DNA of 64,000 nt from JACDAN01 sp963827705 (GCA_963827705.1 CAWHBN010000001.1:62001-126000); one strand, 5' to 3'; numbered from the stretch's first letter, positions 16,319 through 25,721 are shown. Notes: generated from the letters alone by a model not told the origin. Numbers and translations: made by a program.

Positions 16319-18097
16319 GTGGATAGCTCGAGATCCGTGAACAAGCGCCGCCGCACGGCTGGAGTGGCCGTGGTTGGCGTACTGGCGCTTGCCATCGCAA
16401 CCATCGCCATGCCGGCGGCGGCTCACAAGGGCAAAGGGAAACCGCATCACGCCGGCTTCAAGACGTCCCAGGCGGCAATGCTCGATCCTGCCGTGCCCGG
16501 CGCGACGGTGACGCCGTTGATCACCGTCGGCGAGACACTGCCCGGCTCGTCCTACAAGTTCGAGTCGATTCCGGACGGGATTGCCCTTCGCAAAGGAAAG
16601 GGCTGGAAGGTCGAGGCCTACGTGAACCACGAGACCTCGACGGTCCCGTTCCCGTTCACGCCCGGGACACCGCCGGTCCAGGGAACCGGGTTCAACGACT
16701 TCACCAACGCACTCCTCAGCAAGCTGACGCTCAGCCGGCACGGCGGGGGCGTGCTCAGCGGGAAGTACGTGATCCAGAGCGAGCAGAACTACCAGCGCTT
16801 CTGCTCGAACACGATCGTTTCCCGGCGGGAGGGCTTCAGCCGGCCACTGCTGTTCACGAACGAGGAGGCAACCGACCTCGTCAACCGGACGGGCACCGCG
16901 TGGCCCGCCGGCGCCAATCCAGAGCAGGCGGGCGTCGTCGCTGCACACGACGTGAAGAGCGGCCAGACGCGGTCGATCTACGGCATGGGCCGTCACAACC
17001 ACGAGAACAGCGTGGGCGTGCCGGGGTACGGCTACCCGGTGGTCCTCTCGGGCGACGACACGTTCACCGCGCCCGCATCGCAGCTGTACATGTACACGGC
17101 GCGGAACGGTCGAGCCGTCTGGAACGACGAAGGCGAGCTGTGGGCGTTCCGGTCGACCCAGGCGAACGACTACGGCGACCTGAGCGGGACCATGTCGGTC
17201 AGCGGCGAGTTCATCCAGGTGCCGCGGATCATCGCGACGGGCAAGAAGGCCGACGGGACGGACGCGAAGTCGGCAGACGTCGGCTTCCCGACGCCACCGG
17301 CGAGCGCCGGGCTCCCCGACGGGCCGCAGTGGCTCCTCGAGCACTGGAGCAACACCAACAACGTGTTCCAGTTCATCCGTGTCGAGGACATCCAGTACGA
17401 CCGGCACCACCGGAACGTCGTGTACTTCGCGGACACCGGTGAGCCTCGGGCACTTCCGGATCCGGCCACCGGCCGGCTTCGTCGCGGCCCGGCCGGCACG
17501 ATCGGCCCGTGGCCGAACGGCCGGATCTTCAAGATGGTCCTCGACCGCAAGGATCCGAAGAAGGTAAGCAGCCTCTCGATCCTGGTAGACGGTGATGCCC
17601 GCGGCGCCGCCGGCTCCGGGGCACTGGACCTGATCCACCAGCCGGACAACGTCGAGACGACGAAGGACCTGGTGTTGTGGCAGGAGGACCCGGGCAGCCA
17701 CAACCAGTACCCGCTCGGGACCGGCACCACGGCTCGAATCTGGGCCTACGACCTGAAGAGGGGCGGCGCGCCGTTCGTGGTGGCCCGCGTCAACCAGTCG
17801 GCCGACGAGGGCCCGACGGACGTCGATGCGAGCACGACGAAGGCGAACGCAGGCGCATGGGAGTCGAGCGGCATCGTGGACGCGTCGAAGTTCTTCGGCA
17901 AGGGCGCGTTCCTGGTCGACATCCAGGCGGGCTCGCTGATCGTCCAGGAAGAGGTCCGAGTCGAGGGCAACAATCGCCTCACCTACCAGCGTGAGGGCGG
18001 CCAGCTCCTGCTTCTGCGCATTCCGGGCGCCGGAGACAACGGCCATCACCACGGTCACGACAAGGGCAAGGGCCACGGAAAGAAGCGCGGCCGCTAG
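16319..18097 (+). CDS. Secreted PhoX-family (DUF839) protein
   Basis: 592 residues. The GTG with AAAGGGGAG 5 nt upstream is preferred over an earlier ATG, because it directly gives a signal sequence (GVAVVGVLALAIATIAMPAAAHKG). The body has PhoX-type beta-propeller features (GRHNHENSVGVPGYGYPVVLSGDD, YTARNGRAVWNDEGELW, DIQYDRHHRNVVYFADTGEP) and ends in a His/Lys/Gly-rich tail. PhoX enzymes are calcium/iron alkaline phosphatases, but an active phosphatase site was not verified here. A strong terminator follows. Confidence 0.78.
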   Translation: MDSSRSVNKRRRTAGVAVVGVLALAIATIAMPAAAHKGKGKPHHAGFKTSQAAMLDPAVPGATVTPLITVGETLPGSSYKFESIPDGIALRKGKGWKVEAYVNHETSTVPFPFTPGTPPVQGTGFNDFTNALLSKLTLSRHGGGVLSGKYVIQSEQNYQRFCSNTIVSRREGFSRPLLFTNEEATDLVNRTGTAWPAGANPEQAGVVAAHDVKSGQTRSIYGMGRHNHENSVGVPGYGYPVVLSGDDTFTAPASQLYMYTARNGRAVWNDEGELWAFRSTQANDYGDLSGTMSVSGEFIQVPRIIATGKKADGTDAKSADVGFPTPPASAGLPDGPQWLLEHWSNTNNVFQFIRVEDIQYDRHHRNVVYFADTGEPRALPDPATGRLRRGPAGTIGPWPNGRIFKMVLDRKDPKKVSSLSILVDGDARGAAGSGALDLIHQPDNVETTKDLVLWQEDPGSHNQYPLGTGTTARIWAYDLKRGGAPFVVARVNQSADEGPTDVDASTTKANAGAWESSGIVDASKFFGKGAFLVDIQAGSLIVQEEVRVEGNNRLTYQREGGQLLLLRIPGAGDNGHHHGHDKGKGHGKKRGR

Positions 18098-18119
18098 GCC
18101 CGCGCACGAGCTGACGATT

Positions 18120-18148
18120 CCGAGGGCCGGCAACATGCCGGCCCTCGG
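18120..18148 (+). terminator. Hairpin terminator after PhoX-like gene
   Basis: A perfect 13-bp stem (18120-18132 with 18136-18148, CCGAGGGCCGGCA) has a 3-nt loop, followed by TCTTCC. It lies 23 nt after the stop codon and shortly before the next promoter. Confidence 0.8.
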
Positions 18149-18165
18149 TCTTCCTGCGAGCGGAC

Positions 18166-18171
18166 TACCAT
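18166..18171 (+). promoter_or_regulatory. Candidate -10 box (TACCAT), leaderless
   Basis: TACCAT is followed by 6 nt and the GTG at 18178, with no ribosome binding site. The hexamer and geometry match the start at 1990. Confidence 0.5.
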
Positions 18172-18177
18172 CGGCCG

Positions 18178-18864
18178 GTGCAGACTCGGTCGCAGAGCTC
18201 GCTTACCGAGAGCTTCATCCGGCGCGCCCGCGAGAGCCCGCGGCGCAACCGTGTCGACGCCGTCCTGCGCGGCCTCGACATCGGCCTCTCGCTCGTCTTC
18301 GCCGCACTCGCGCTCATCCCGGTGGCGTTGATCTCGCTCGCCATCGTCCTGTCGAGCGGTAGGCCGGTGCTCTACCGCGGCACGCGGGTCGGGCGGGGCG
18401 GCGAGTTCTACACGATGCTCAAGTTCCGAACGCTGCGCCGAGGCGCCGAGCAACGGCTCGGCGCGCATCTCGGCGAGGAGCTCGTCTTCCGGACGAAGGA
18501 GGAGCGGACGACCGTCGGGGGCTGGCTGCGAGCGACGCAGCTGGACGAGCTCCCGCAGCTCCTCAACATCCTCCGCGGCGACATGAGCTTCGTCGGGCCG
18601 CGGCCGATCCGGCCGATCTTCTTCGAGCAGCTTGCGTCGGACTTGCCGGCGTACTGGCAGCGCCTCGTCGTGCGCCCGGGTCTGACGGGGTTCGCGCAGG
18701 TGCGGCGCGGCTACGAGACGTCGATGGCCGAAAAGCTCGCGCACGACATGGAGTGGATCGCCGACCGCTCCGTCGGCCTCTACCTGCGGACGCTCGCCGC
18801 CACCGGCTGGCGCGTGCTGCGCCAGTCGCTGCGCGGGGCGGTCCGACCGACGCGCGTAGAGTGA
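18178..18864 (+). CDS. Undecaprenyl-phosphate sugar-1-phosphate transferase
   Basis: 228 residues. One membrane helix (GLDIGLSLVFAALALIPVALISLAIVL) is followed by the bacterial sugar transferase domain: YRGTRVGRGGEFYTMLKFRTL, the VGGWLRATQLDELPQL motif and NILRGDMSFVGPRPIRP. It is the PglC/WcaJ-like monotopic enzyme that starts a lipid-linked surface glycan. It is followed by AsnB and polysaccharide genes, in agreement with that role. Confidence 0.87.
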   Translation: MQTRSQSSLTESFIRRARESPRRNRVDAVLRGLDIGLSLVFAALALIPVALISLAIVLSSGRPVLYRGTRVGRGGEFYTMLKFRTLRRGAEQRLGAHLGEELVFRTKEERTTVGGWLRATQLDELPQLLNILRGDMSFVGPRPIRPIFFEQLASDLPAYWQRLVVRPGLTGFAQVRRGYETSMAEKLAHDMEWIADRSVGLYLRTLAATGWRVLRQSLRGAVRPTRVE

Positions 18865-18870
18865 GGCGCC

Positions 18871-20751
18871 GTGTGTGGGATCTGCGGACTCGCAACTAAG
18901 AGCGGGCCGGTCGACCCCGAGCGCCTGCGCGCGATGAGCGCCACGCTCGTCCACCGCGGCCCCGATTCCGACGGCGAGCTGCTCGACGGTCCGGTCGGGC
19001 TCGCCGCGCGCCGGCTCTCGATCATCGACCTGGAGGGCGGCGACCAGCCGATCGCGAACGAAGACGGCACCGTCCACGTCGTCCAGAACGGCGAGCTCTA
19101 CAACTTCCGGGAGCTGCGGGCGGAGCTGGAGCAGGCCGGGCACCGATTCTCGACCCGCTCCGACACCGAAGTGCTCGTCCACCTCTACGAGGAGCACGGC
19201 GAGAACTTCGCCGAGCGGCTTCGCGGGATGTTCGCCGTCGCGATCTGGGACTCGCGCCGCCGCCGGCTCGTGATCGCGCGGGACCGGTTCGGCATCAAGC
19301 CGCTCTACTACCGGGACGAGGCCGGCGAGCTCGCGTTCGCGTCCGAGCTGCGCGCCCTCCCCCGCGGCGAGGTCGACCCGGACGCGCTCGAGGCGTTCCT
19401 CGCCTTCAACTCGGTGCCGGCGCCGTATTCGATCTTCACCGGAACGCGCAAGCTGCCCGCCGGGCATCTCCTCGTCTGGGAGGACGGCGAGACGCGGGTC
19501 GAGCGATACGCACGGCCGATGCCGGCCGAGGTGCGTGACGAGGATTCCGCCGAGCTGGCCGAGGAGCTGCGCGCTCGTCTCCGGGACTCCGTGCGGGCGC
19601 ACCTGATCGCCGACGTCCCCGTCGGGGTGTTGCTGTCCGGCGGCGTGGACTCGTCTCTCCTCGCGGCGCTCGCCGCCCAGGAGAGCGGCGAGGAGGTGCA
19701 CACGTTCTCGATCGGGTTCGAGGAGCGCTCGTTCGACGAGCTCGACGACGCGCGCTCCGTCTCGTCCATGTACGGGACGCGCCACGAGGAGCTGACGCTC
19801 AGGCCCGACGCCGCGCTGCTCCTGCCGCGACTCGCCGAGACCTTCGACGAGCCCTTCGCCGACTCGTCGGCGCTTCCGACCTACCTCGTCTCGGAGCTGG
19901 CGGCGCGGCACGTGAAGGTCGCGCTCTCCGGGGAGGGCGGCGACGAGCTCTTCGGCGGCTACTACACCTACGCCGCCGACCTGCTGGCGCTCCGCGTCGG
20001 CCGTTTCGCCCCAGGGGTCAGGCCCCTGGTGGAGCGGCTGCCGAGCTCGAGCCGCCGGGCGAGCTTCGACTACAAGGCGAAGCGGTTCGTCCGCGGGGCC
20101 GCGTTGCCCCCGCTCGAGCGGCACCACGCCTGGAAGGAGATCTTCTCCCCGGACTTGCGAGCCGAGCTGACCGGCCGTCGGTCGGCTTTCGATCCTGTCG
20201 ACCTCCTCCGCGCCCGCTTCGAGGAGACGGAGGGCGCCGAGCTGTTGACGCGACTCCAGGACGTCGACCTCGGCACCTACCTCGTCGACGACCTGCTCGT
20301 AAAGACCGACCGGGCCTCGATGGCGCACTCGCTCGAGGCGCGCGTGCCGTACCTCGATCCCGTCGTCGCCGGTCTTGCGCAATCGCTGCCGACCCGCCTC
20401 AAGGTCCGAGGGCTGCGGAAGAAGGTCCTGCTGCGGAAGGCCGCGGCGCCGCTCCTGCCACGGCGAATCGTCTACGGCCGCAAGCGCGGGTTCTCGATCC
20501 CGGCCGCGGCCTGGCTCCGCGGCGAGCTCGAGCCGTTCGCGCGTGACGTGCTCGCTCCGGGCACGCTGCGCCGGCAGGGCTTCTTCAGGCCCGAGCCGGT
20601 CGAACGGCTGATCGACCGCCACGTCGCGGGCGAGGAGGATCTCTCGCGCCAGCTGTGGGGGCTGCTCGCCTTCACGCTCTGGCACGAGCACCACGTGGAG
20701 CGCACGCCCGGCCCGCTGCGCGAGCCGCGGCTCGCCGCAGCCGTCGCTTGA
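18871..20751 (+). CDS. asnB: Glutamine-hydrolysing asparagine synthetase-like amidotransferase
   Basis: 626 residues. The GTG start gives a Cys at position 2 (CGICG), the nucleophile of the class II glutaminase domain; LVHRGPDSDGEL follows. The C-terminal synthetase domain has the PP-loop LSGGVDSSLLAAL and the SGEGGDELFGGYYTY motif. In glycan clusters such proteins amidate uronic acids or other sugars rather than make free asparagine. Coding sequence begins 6 nt after the transferase stop, and the TGA overlaps the next TTG. Confidence 0.88.
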   Translation: MCGICGLATKSGPVDPERLRAMSATLVHRGPDSDGELLDGPVGLAARRLSIIDLEGGDQPIANEDGTVHVVQNGELYNFRELRAELEQAGHRFSTRSDTEVLVHLYEEHGENFAERLRGMFAVAIWDSRRRRLVIARDRFGIKPLYYRDEAGELAFASELRALPRGEVDPDALEAFLAFNSVPAPYSIFTGTRKLPAGHLLVWEDGETRVERYARPMPAEVRDEDSAELAEELRARLRDSVRAHLIADVPVGVLLSGGVDSSLLAALAAQESGEEVHTFSIGFEERSFDELDDARSVSSMYGTRHEELTLRPDAALLLPRLAETFDEPFADSSALPTYLVSELAARHVKVALSGEGGDELFGGYYTYAADLLALRVGRFAPGVRPLVERLPSSSRRASFDYKAKRFVRGAALPPLERHHAWKEIFSPDLRAELTGRRSAFDPVDLLRARFEETEGAELLTRLQDVDLGTYLVDDLLVKTDRASMAHSLEARVPYLDPVVAGLAQSLPTRLKVRGLRKKVLLRKAAAPLLPRRIVYGRKRGFSIPAAAWLRGELEPFARDVLAPGTLRRQGFFRPEPVERLIDRHVAGEEDLSRQLWGLLAFTLWHEHHVERTPGPLREPRLAAAVA

Positions 20752-21116
20752 GCGACCTGCCGCCGTTCGAGCTCGGGTACGCCCGGACCGAGCTGCGCCG
20801 CAGGCTCGTCGAAGCGGTGCTCGCCGGAAGGAAGACGGCGACCGCGGGACTGGCCGAATCGGGCGAGCCGGAGGACAAGCCGGGCGAGCGCTATGCGCTT
20901 CTCGGCTACGACGACGAGCCGGTCGGCGTCGTCGAGGTCACCGAGGCGCGAGTCGTACCGGCGTCGGAAATCGACGAACAGTTCGCCCGCGACGAGGGCG
21001 AAGGTTTCGAGTCCGTTGAGGAGTGGCGAGTCGACCACGAGCGCTTCTTCGAGCGGCCGATCGAGCCCGACACGCTGATCGAGGCCGTGCGCTTCCGGCT
21101 CGTCGAGGACGGCTGA
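20748..21116 (+). CDS. ASCH-domain protein
   Basis: 122 residues from a TTG that overlaps the asnB stop (TTGA). It has ASCH features: FELGYARTELRRRLVEAVLAGRKTATAGL near the N-terminus, then YALLGYDDEPVGVVEVTEARVV and the conserved EGEGFESVEEWRVDHERFF. ASCH domains are PUA-like and bind RNA or modified nucleosides; some are amidohydrolases. Its place between AsnB and a DUF354 gene may only reflect translational coupling. Confidence 0.78.
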   Translation: MSDLPPFELGYARTELRRRLVEAVLAGRKTATAGLAESGEPEDKPGERYALLGYDDEPVGVVEVTEARVVPASEIDEQFARDEGEGFESVEEWRVDHERFFERPIEPDTLIEAVRFRLVEDG

Positions 21117-22120
21117 TGCGGGTCTGGATGGACATGACCGCACCGGCCCACGTGCTCGTGTTCCGGCCGCTGATCCGGATCCTGCGCGACCGGGGCGACG
21201 AGGTCCAGATCACAGCGCGCGACTACGCGCAGACGCTCCAGCTGCTCGAGCTCCACGGGATCGAGGCCGAGGTGTTCGGCAGCCACGGAGGCCGCTCGCG
21301 GCTGGGCAAGGCCCGAGCGCTCACGTCCAGGCTCGGCCGCCTTCGCGACTGGGCGAAAAGCCGTGACTTCGACGCAGCCCTCGCCCACGGGTCCCACGAG
21401 CTGACGATCACCGCGCGGAGGCTCGGCATCCCGAGCTCGACGACCTTCGACTACGAGTTCGCCTGGCTCCAGCACCAGCTCGGCCTCAGGGCGGCGACGT
21501 TCGTCGTCGTCCCCGATGCGATTCCGCCCGAGCGCCTGCGGCCCTACGGCGTCAAGAGTCCGAAGCTACGGCGCTACCCCGGCCTGAAGGAGGAGTACTA
21601 CCTCTCCGACTTCGAGCCCGACCGCTCGGTGCTCGACCAGCTCGGTCTCGACTCCGAACGGACGCTCGTCGTGGTCCGGACGCCGCCCGACGTCTCGCTC
21701 TACCACCGCACCTCGAACCCGCTCTTCCCCCAGGTGCTCGACCACCTGGGGCACCAGGAGGGCGTTCAGGTCGTCGTCCTACCGCGCACCGCCGAGCAGG
21801 GCGCCTACGTCCGGAGCCTCGAGCTTCCCGCGGTCGTCGTACCCGAACGCGCCGTGGACGCTCAGAGCCTGATCGGCCTCTCGGATCTTGTCGTCTCGGC
21901 AGGAGGGACGATGAACCGAGAGGCCGCGGCGCTCGGCATCCCCGTCTACACGACGTTCGGCGGCCGGCTGGGCGGCGTGGACGAGGAGCTGATCCGCCAG
22001 CGACGGCTGGTCCCGATCACGGACCCGCGCGCCCTCGTCGTCTCGAAGCGCGACTCAGGAGAGGCGACTCGGGTCCGCCGCGACCCCACCGAGATGCTCG
22101 ACCTGCTGCTTCCGGTCTAG
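21116..22120 (+). CDS. DUF354 glycosyltransferase-like protein
   Basis: 334 residues; the ATG overlaps the ASCH stop (TGATG). It begins with MRVWMDMTAPAHVLVFRPLIRIL and has a Rossmann GT-B style organisation, with DVSLYHRTSNPLFPQVLDHL and LSDLVVSAGGTMNREAAALGIPVYTTFGGRLGGVDEELI. The DUF354 family is related to UDP-GlcNAc 2-epimerase and WecB-type GT-B folds and sits in surface glycan clusters. The exact reaction is unknown. Its last 104 nt overlap the convergent CapD-like gene. Confidence 0.78.
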   Translation: MRVWMDMTAPAHVLVFRPLIRILRDRGDEVQITARDYAQTLQLLELHGIEAEVFGSHGGRSRLGKARALTSRLGRLRDWAKSRDFDAALAHGSHELTITARRLGIPSSTTFDYEFAWLQHQLGLRAATFVVVPDAIPPERLRPYGVKSPKLRRYPGLKEEYYLSDFEPDRSVLDQLGLDSERTLVVVRTPPDVSLYHRTSNPLFPQVLDHLGHQEGVQVVVLPRTAEQGAYVRSLELPAVVVPERAVDAQSLIGLSDLVVSAGGTMNREAAALGIPVYTTFGGRLGGVDEELIRQRRLVPITDPRALVVSKRDSGEATRVRRDPTEMLDLLLPV

Positions 22121-23966
22121 CGCCTTCGCGCTTCGGCACCCGCACCATCGTGGAGAGCCGCGAGACGGCCTCCAGCGTCTCGCCCTCCTCGACGAGGCGC
22201 TCCAGGTCCACCAGCTCCGCGTCGAGCCATTCGGCGACGATTGGTGCGCGCCGGGCACGCGAGATCTTCGCGTGGGCGGTCGGGGCGATCTCCTCGTCCG
22301 GGCCCCAGAGCTCCTCGTGCAGCTTCTCCCCCGCCCGAACGCCGATGAAGTCGATCGGGATGTCGCGCTCGGGCTCACGGCCCGAAAGGCGGATCATGTC
22401 CCGCGCCAGGTCGAGGATCCCGACGGGGTCGCCCATGTCGAGAACGAAGATCTCGCCGCGGCCGCCGATCGAGCCGGCCTGGACGACGAGCGACGCCGCC
22501 TCCGGGATCGTCATGAAGTAGCGGGTCATGTCCGGGTGCGTGATCGTCACCGGGCCGCCTTTGGCGATCTGGCGCCGGAAGATCGTGATCACGCTGCCGG
22601 CGGAGCCGAGCACGTTGCCGAAGCGGACCGCCATGAACCGGGTTGCGACATCCTCGCGGCAGCCGTAGGCCTCGGTGATCCATTCGGCGAGCGCCTTGCA
22701 CTGGCCGTAGACCGCCTTCGGGTTGAGCGCCTTGTCGGTCGAGACGAGCACGAAGCGCTTGGCGCCGAACCGGACGGCCGTGTCGGCGACGACCTTCGTC
22801 CCCAAGACGTTGTTGCGGATCGACTCCAGCGGGTTCGCCTCCATCAACGGCACGTGCTTGTAGGCCGCCGCGTGGAAGACGACGCCCGGCCGGTAGCGCT
22901 CGAAGACCTGTGCCAGCTTCCGCCGGTTGGAGACGTCGGCGAGGACGGGGATGCTGGCCGTGAACTGCCGCTCGTCCACGAGCTCGCGCTCGATCTCGAA
23001 GAGCGGCGTCTCGCCCTGGTCGAGGAGGATCAGCCGAGCCGGGTTCGCGCGGGAGATCTGGCGGCAGAGCTCCGATCCGATCGAGCCGCCGGCGCCCGTG
23101 ACCAGCACGGTCTCGCCCTCGAGATACGACGAGATCGCCTCCAGGTCCACTTCGACCGGCTCGCGGCCGAGGACGTCCTCCACCTGGACCGGACGGATCT
23201 GCGCCGCGAGGTTGTCCTCGTCGGCGATCAGCTCGTAGAGGCCCGGCAGGGTCTTGACCGGAACTCCCTCCCTGCGTGCGACCTCGACGACCCGCTGGCG
23301 CTGCTCACCCGACGCCGAGGGAATCGCGATCAGGAGCTCGTCCGGCCGGTTGTCGCGCAGGACGTGCGGGAGCTCGTCCGTCGTCCCGAGAACGCGGACG
23401 CCGTGGACGCGGAGGTTCTTCTTGCGCGGATCGTCGTCGACGATCCCGATCGGCGTGTAGCCGAGCTGGCGCGAGCGTTGCATCTCCTTGATCACGAGCT
23501 GGCCTGCATCGCCGGCTCCGACGACGATCACTTCCTTGCCGCGGGCGACCAGTCGCGACGCGGACGGCCGCTCGAAGATGCTCCGCGCCAGGAGGCGCGA
23601 GCCGGCGACGAGGCCGAGGAGCAGCACGCCGTCCATCAGCGCGACGCCTCGCGGAAGCCGGCGCTCGAACGGATCGATGAAGTAGATCGCGTACGCAGCG
23701 ATCACCGAGGCGACGACGACGCCGAGCGCCGCCCGCCACATGTCCTTCGTGGACACGTAGCGCCACCAGCGGTTGTAGAAGCCGAACGCGACGAAGACGG
23801 CGAGCTTGATGGCGACGACGATCGCGACCGTCGTCCAGAGGCCGTCTCGGAAGTTCGCAGGGACGTCGAAGTCGAACCGGAGCTGGAACGCGAGCCACCA
23901 GGCGAGCGCGATCAGCCCAGCGTCTGCCGCGATCTGCCACAGCCTGTGTCGGTTGACAGGGAGCAC
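22017..23966 (-). CDS. PglF/CapD/FlaA1-like membrane nucleotide-sugar dehydratase
   Basis: 649 residues. Four or so N-terminal membrane helices and a CoA-binding-like Rossmann domain (EVIVVGAGDAGQLVIKEM) precede the SDR domain with TGAGGSIGSELCRQI. The site reads STDKALNPKAVYGQCK, so a Tyr stands in the YxxxK pattern where PglF-type enzymes often have Met. The GTG overlaps the TAG of the aminotransferase gene (TAGTG). The last ~35 residues are basic and low in complexity and overlap the opposite gene, so the true C-terminus may be shorter. It makes 4-keto-6-deoxy sugars. Confidence 0.87.
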   Translation of the reverse strand: MLPVNRHRLWQIAADAGLIALAWWLAFQLRFDFDVPANFRDGLWTTVAIVVAIKLAVFVAFGFYNRWWRYVSTKDMWRAALGVVVASVIAAYAIYFIDPFERRLPRGVALMDGVLLLGLVAGSRLLARSIFERPSASRLVARGKEVIVVGAGDAGQLVIKEMQRSRQLGYTPIGIVDDDPRKKNLRVHGVRVLGTTDELPHVLRDNRPDELLIAIPSASGEQRQRVVEVARREGVPVKTLPGLYELIADEDNLAAQIRPVQVEDVLGREPVEVDLEAISSYLEGETVLVTGAGGSIGSELCRQISRANPARLILLDQGETPLFEIERELVDERQFTASIPVLADVSNRRKLAQVFERYRPGVVFHAAAYKHVPLMEANPLESIRNNVLGTKVVADTAVRFGAKRFVLVSTDKALNPKAVYGQCKALAEWITEAYGCREDVATRFMAVRFGNVLGSAGSVITIFRRQIAKGGPVTITHPDMTRYFMTIPEAASLVVQAGSIGGRGEIFVLDMGDPVGILDLARDMIRLSGREPERDIPIDFIGVRAGEKLHEELWGPDEEIAPTAHAKISRARRAPIVAEWLDAELVDLERLVEEGETLEAVSRLSTMVRVPKREGARPEAAGRASRWGRGGPESPLLSRASRRRGRAGP

Positions 23967-25051
23967 TACGAGACTGGCGCTCCGACGGCTGAACGGACGG
24001 TCTCGACCACGCGCTCCTGGACCTCCGCCGCAATGCCGGGCCACAGCGGCACCGAGAAGTTCTCCGCAGCGGCGCGCTCGGTCTCGGGCAGCGATCCCGG
24101 CTCGTAGCCGAGGAAGCTGAGCGCGGGCTGGAGGTGAAGCGGCGTGACGTAGTACGTCGCGGAGGCGATGTCGGCCGCGCTCAGCGCGTCGCGGATCCGG
24201 TCCCGCTCGGGCGAGCGCGAGACGATCAGGTGGTAGACGTGTCCGGGCTCGTCCTCGGGCAGCTCGACCAGGTCGCCGAGGCCGAGGTCGGCGTACCGGG
24301 CTGCGGCCTCGCGCCGGCCGCGCGTCCACTCGTCGAGATGCTCGAGGAAGACGCGCAGGAATGCAGCCTGGAGCTCGTCGAGGCGCGAGTTGTAGCCGAC
24401 GAAGTCGAACGTGGTCTTGTCGCGCGAGCCGTGGAAAGCGAGCATGCGGATCCTCTCGGCGAGGTCTTCGTCGTTGGCGGTCACCAACCCTCCATCGCCG
24501 AGACAGAAGAGATTCTTCGTCGGATAGAAGCTGAACGTGGATACGACGCCCGTCTTGGCGATGCCGGGGGCCCCGAACGCCTGGGCTGCGTCCTCGATCA
24601 GTGGGACACCGAGGGAGGCGAGCTCGGCCGTCGGCGCCGGCCGGCCGAACAGGTGGACGGGCATGATCGCCTTCGTCCGCTCGGTGATCCGGCCGGAGAC
24701 GTCCTCCGGGTCGAGGTTCAGGGTCGCGGCGTCGATGTCCGCGAAGACCGGTGTCGCGCCACGCCGAGCGATCGACTCGGCGGTTGCGTAGAACGTGAAC
24801 GCGGGGCAGATCACCTCGTCGCCGGCCCCGATGCCCATCGCGTCGAGGACGAGCACGAGCGCGTCAGTCCCGTTCGCGACTCCGACCGCGCGCCTGACAC
24901 CGAGGTAGGCAGCGGCCTCCTCCTCGAAGGCCTTCACATTCGGGCCGCGGATGAACTGCGCGGACTCGAGGACCCCCTCGAACCGGTTCCGCAGCTCCTC
25001 CGTCAGCGGCGCGTACTGCGCCTGGACGTCAACCAGCGGGATCTTCGGCAC
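23966..25051 (-). CDS. DegT/DnrJ/EryC1-family sugar aminotransferase
   Basis: 361 residues (GTG start). It carries the family motifs: VGVANGTDALVL, CPAFTFYATAESI, the PLIEDAAQAFGA aspartate and the PLP-lysine region STFSFYPTKNL. It transfers an amino group to the 4-keto sugar, very likely the product of the dehydratase encoded immediately downstream, whose start overlaps this stop. Together they suggest a diacetamido-sugar-type surface glycan. It overlaps the DedA gene by 23 nt. Confidence 0.9.
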   Translation of the reverse strand: MPKIPLVDVQAQYAPLTEELRNRFEGVLESAQFIRGPNVKAFEEEAAAYLGVRRAVGVANGTDALVLVLDAMGIGAGDEVICPAFTFYATAESIARRGATPVFADIDAATLNLDPEDVSGRITERTKAIMPVHLFGRPAPTAELASLGVPLIEDAAQAFGAPGIAKTGVVSTFSFYPTKNLFCLGDGGLVTANDEDLAERIRMLAFHGSRDKTTFDFVGYNSRLDELQAAFLRVFLEHLDEWTRGRREAAARYADLGLGDLVELPEDEPGHVYHLIVSRSPERDRIRDALSAADIASATYYVTPLHLQPALSFLGYEPGSLPETERAAAENFSVPLWPGIAAEVQERVVETVRSAVGAPVS

Positions 25052-25721
25052 GCCGATTCATCCTAGCCCCTCGCCTGTGACGCCAGATTCCGGCCGCGAT
25101 CAGGACGAGAATCGCCGCGGCGACGACGTATTCCGCGTAGCGGAAGCTGTGGTGGAAGTCCTCCCACTGGGAGCCCGCCGCCCAGCCGGCGCCCGCAAAT
25201 GCGAATGCCCAGACCACCGAGCCGGGGATCGTCAGCAGCGTGTAGCGGCCGAGCGGCATGCGGAAGACGCCGGCCGGGATCGCGATGAACGAGCGGACCA
25301 CGGGCGTCACGCGTCCGATCGCGACCGCCCAGTCGCCGAAGCGCTCGAACCACGCCTCGGCCCGGTTGAGCGTGTGCGGCGTCACGTGCAACCACCTTCC
25401 GCGCCGCTCGACGAACGGCCGCCCGCCGTAGTAGCCGATCGCCCACCCGGCGATCGAGCCGAGGATGTAGCCGAGGGCGCCGGCCGAGGCCATTGCGACG
25501 TACGCCCAGAAGTTCGACTCGATCGGCTCGCCGAACAGGACGACGCTCTGCCCGGCGAACGCGCCGGCCGCGACGGCACCGGCGTAGACCATCACGAGCT
25601 CGCTTGCGGCGGGCAGGACGGCGTCCACGAACATCAGGACGAAGACGGCGTAGATCCCGTGGTCGCCGATCAGCTCGGTGAGCGCGTCCGTGATCGCGCT
25701 CAGGATCGAGGCTTCGAGCAC
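25029..25721 (-). CDS. DedA-family membrane protein
   Basis: 230 residues with about five membrane segments and the DedA signature (GALGYILGSIAGWAIGYYGGRPFVERRG, then FGDWAVAIGRVTPVVRSFIAIPAGVFRMP with the conserved Arg-Pro-Arg pattern). DedA proteins take part in lipid flipping, including recycling of undecaprenyl phosphate carriers, which suits a glycan operon. The GTG at 25721 has a TACACT box 6 nt upstream and looks leaderless. Confidence 0.85.
   Translation of the reverse strand: MLEASILSAITDALTELIGDHGIYAVFVLMFVDAVLPAASELVMVYAGAVAAGAFAGQSVVLFGEPIESNFWAYVAMASAGALGYILGSIAGWAIGYYGGRPFVERRGRWLHVTPHTLNRAEAWFERFGDWAVAIGRVTPVVRSFIAIPAGVFRMPLGRYTLLTIPGSVVWAFAFAGAGWAAGSQWEDFHHSFRYAEYVVAAAILVLIAAGIWRHRRGARMNRRAEDPAG

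Noticed and set aside
16298..18136. 612-codon minus-strand frame
   Set aside because: It is a shadow of the PhoX-like gene; no signal, motif or start context.
18857..18862. TAGAGT box as a leaderless promoter of asnB
   Set aside because: It is formed by the last codons and stop of the sugar transferase gene (GTA GAG TGA), and the spacing to the GTG is 8 nt; coincidence is likely.
18094..20694. 866-codon open frame on the minus strand
   Set aside because: It is antisense to the sugar transferase and AsnB genes, which have clear motifs; the frame has only low-complexity Arg/Glu/Leu sequence.
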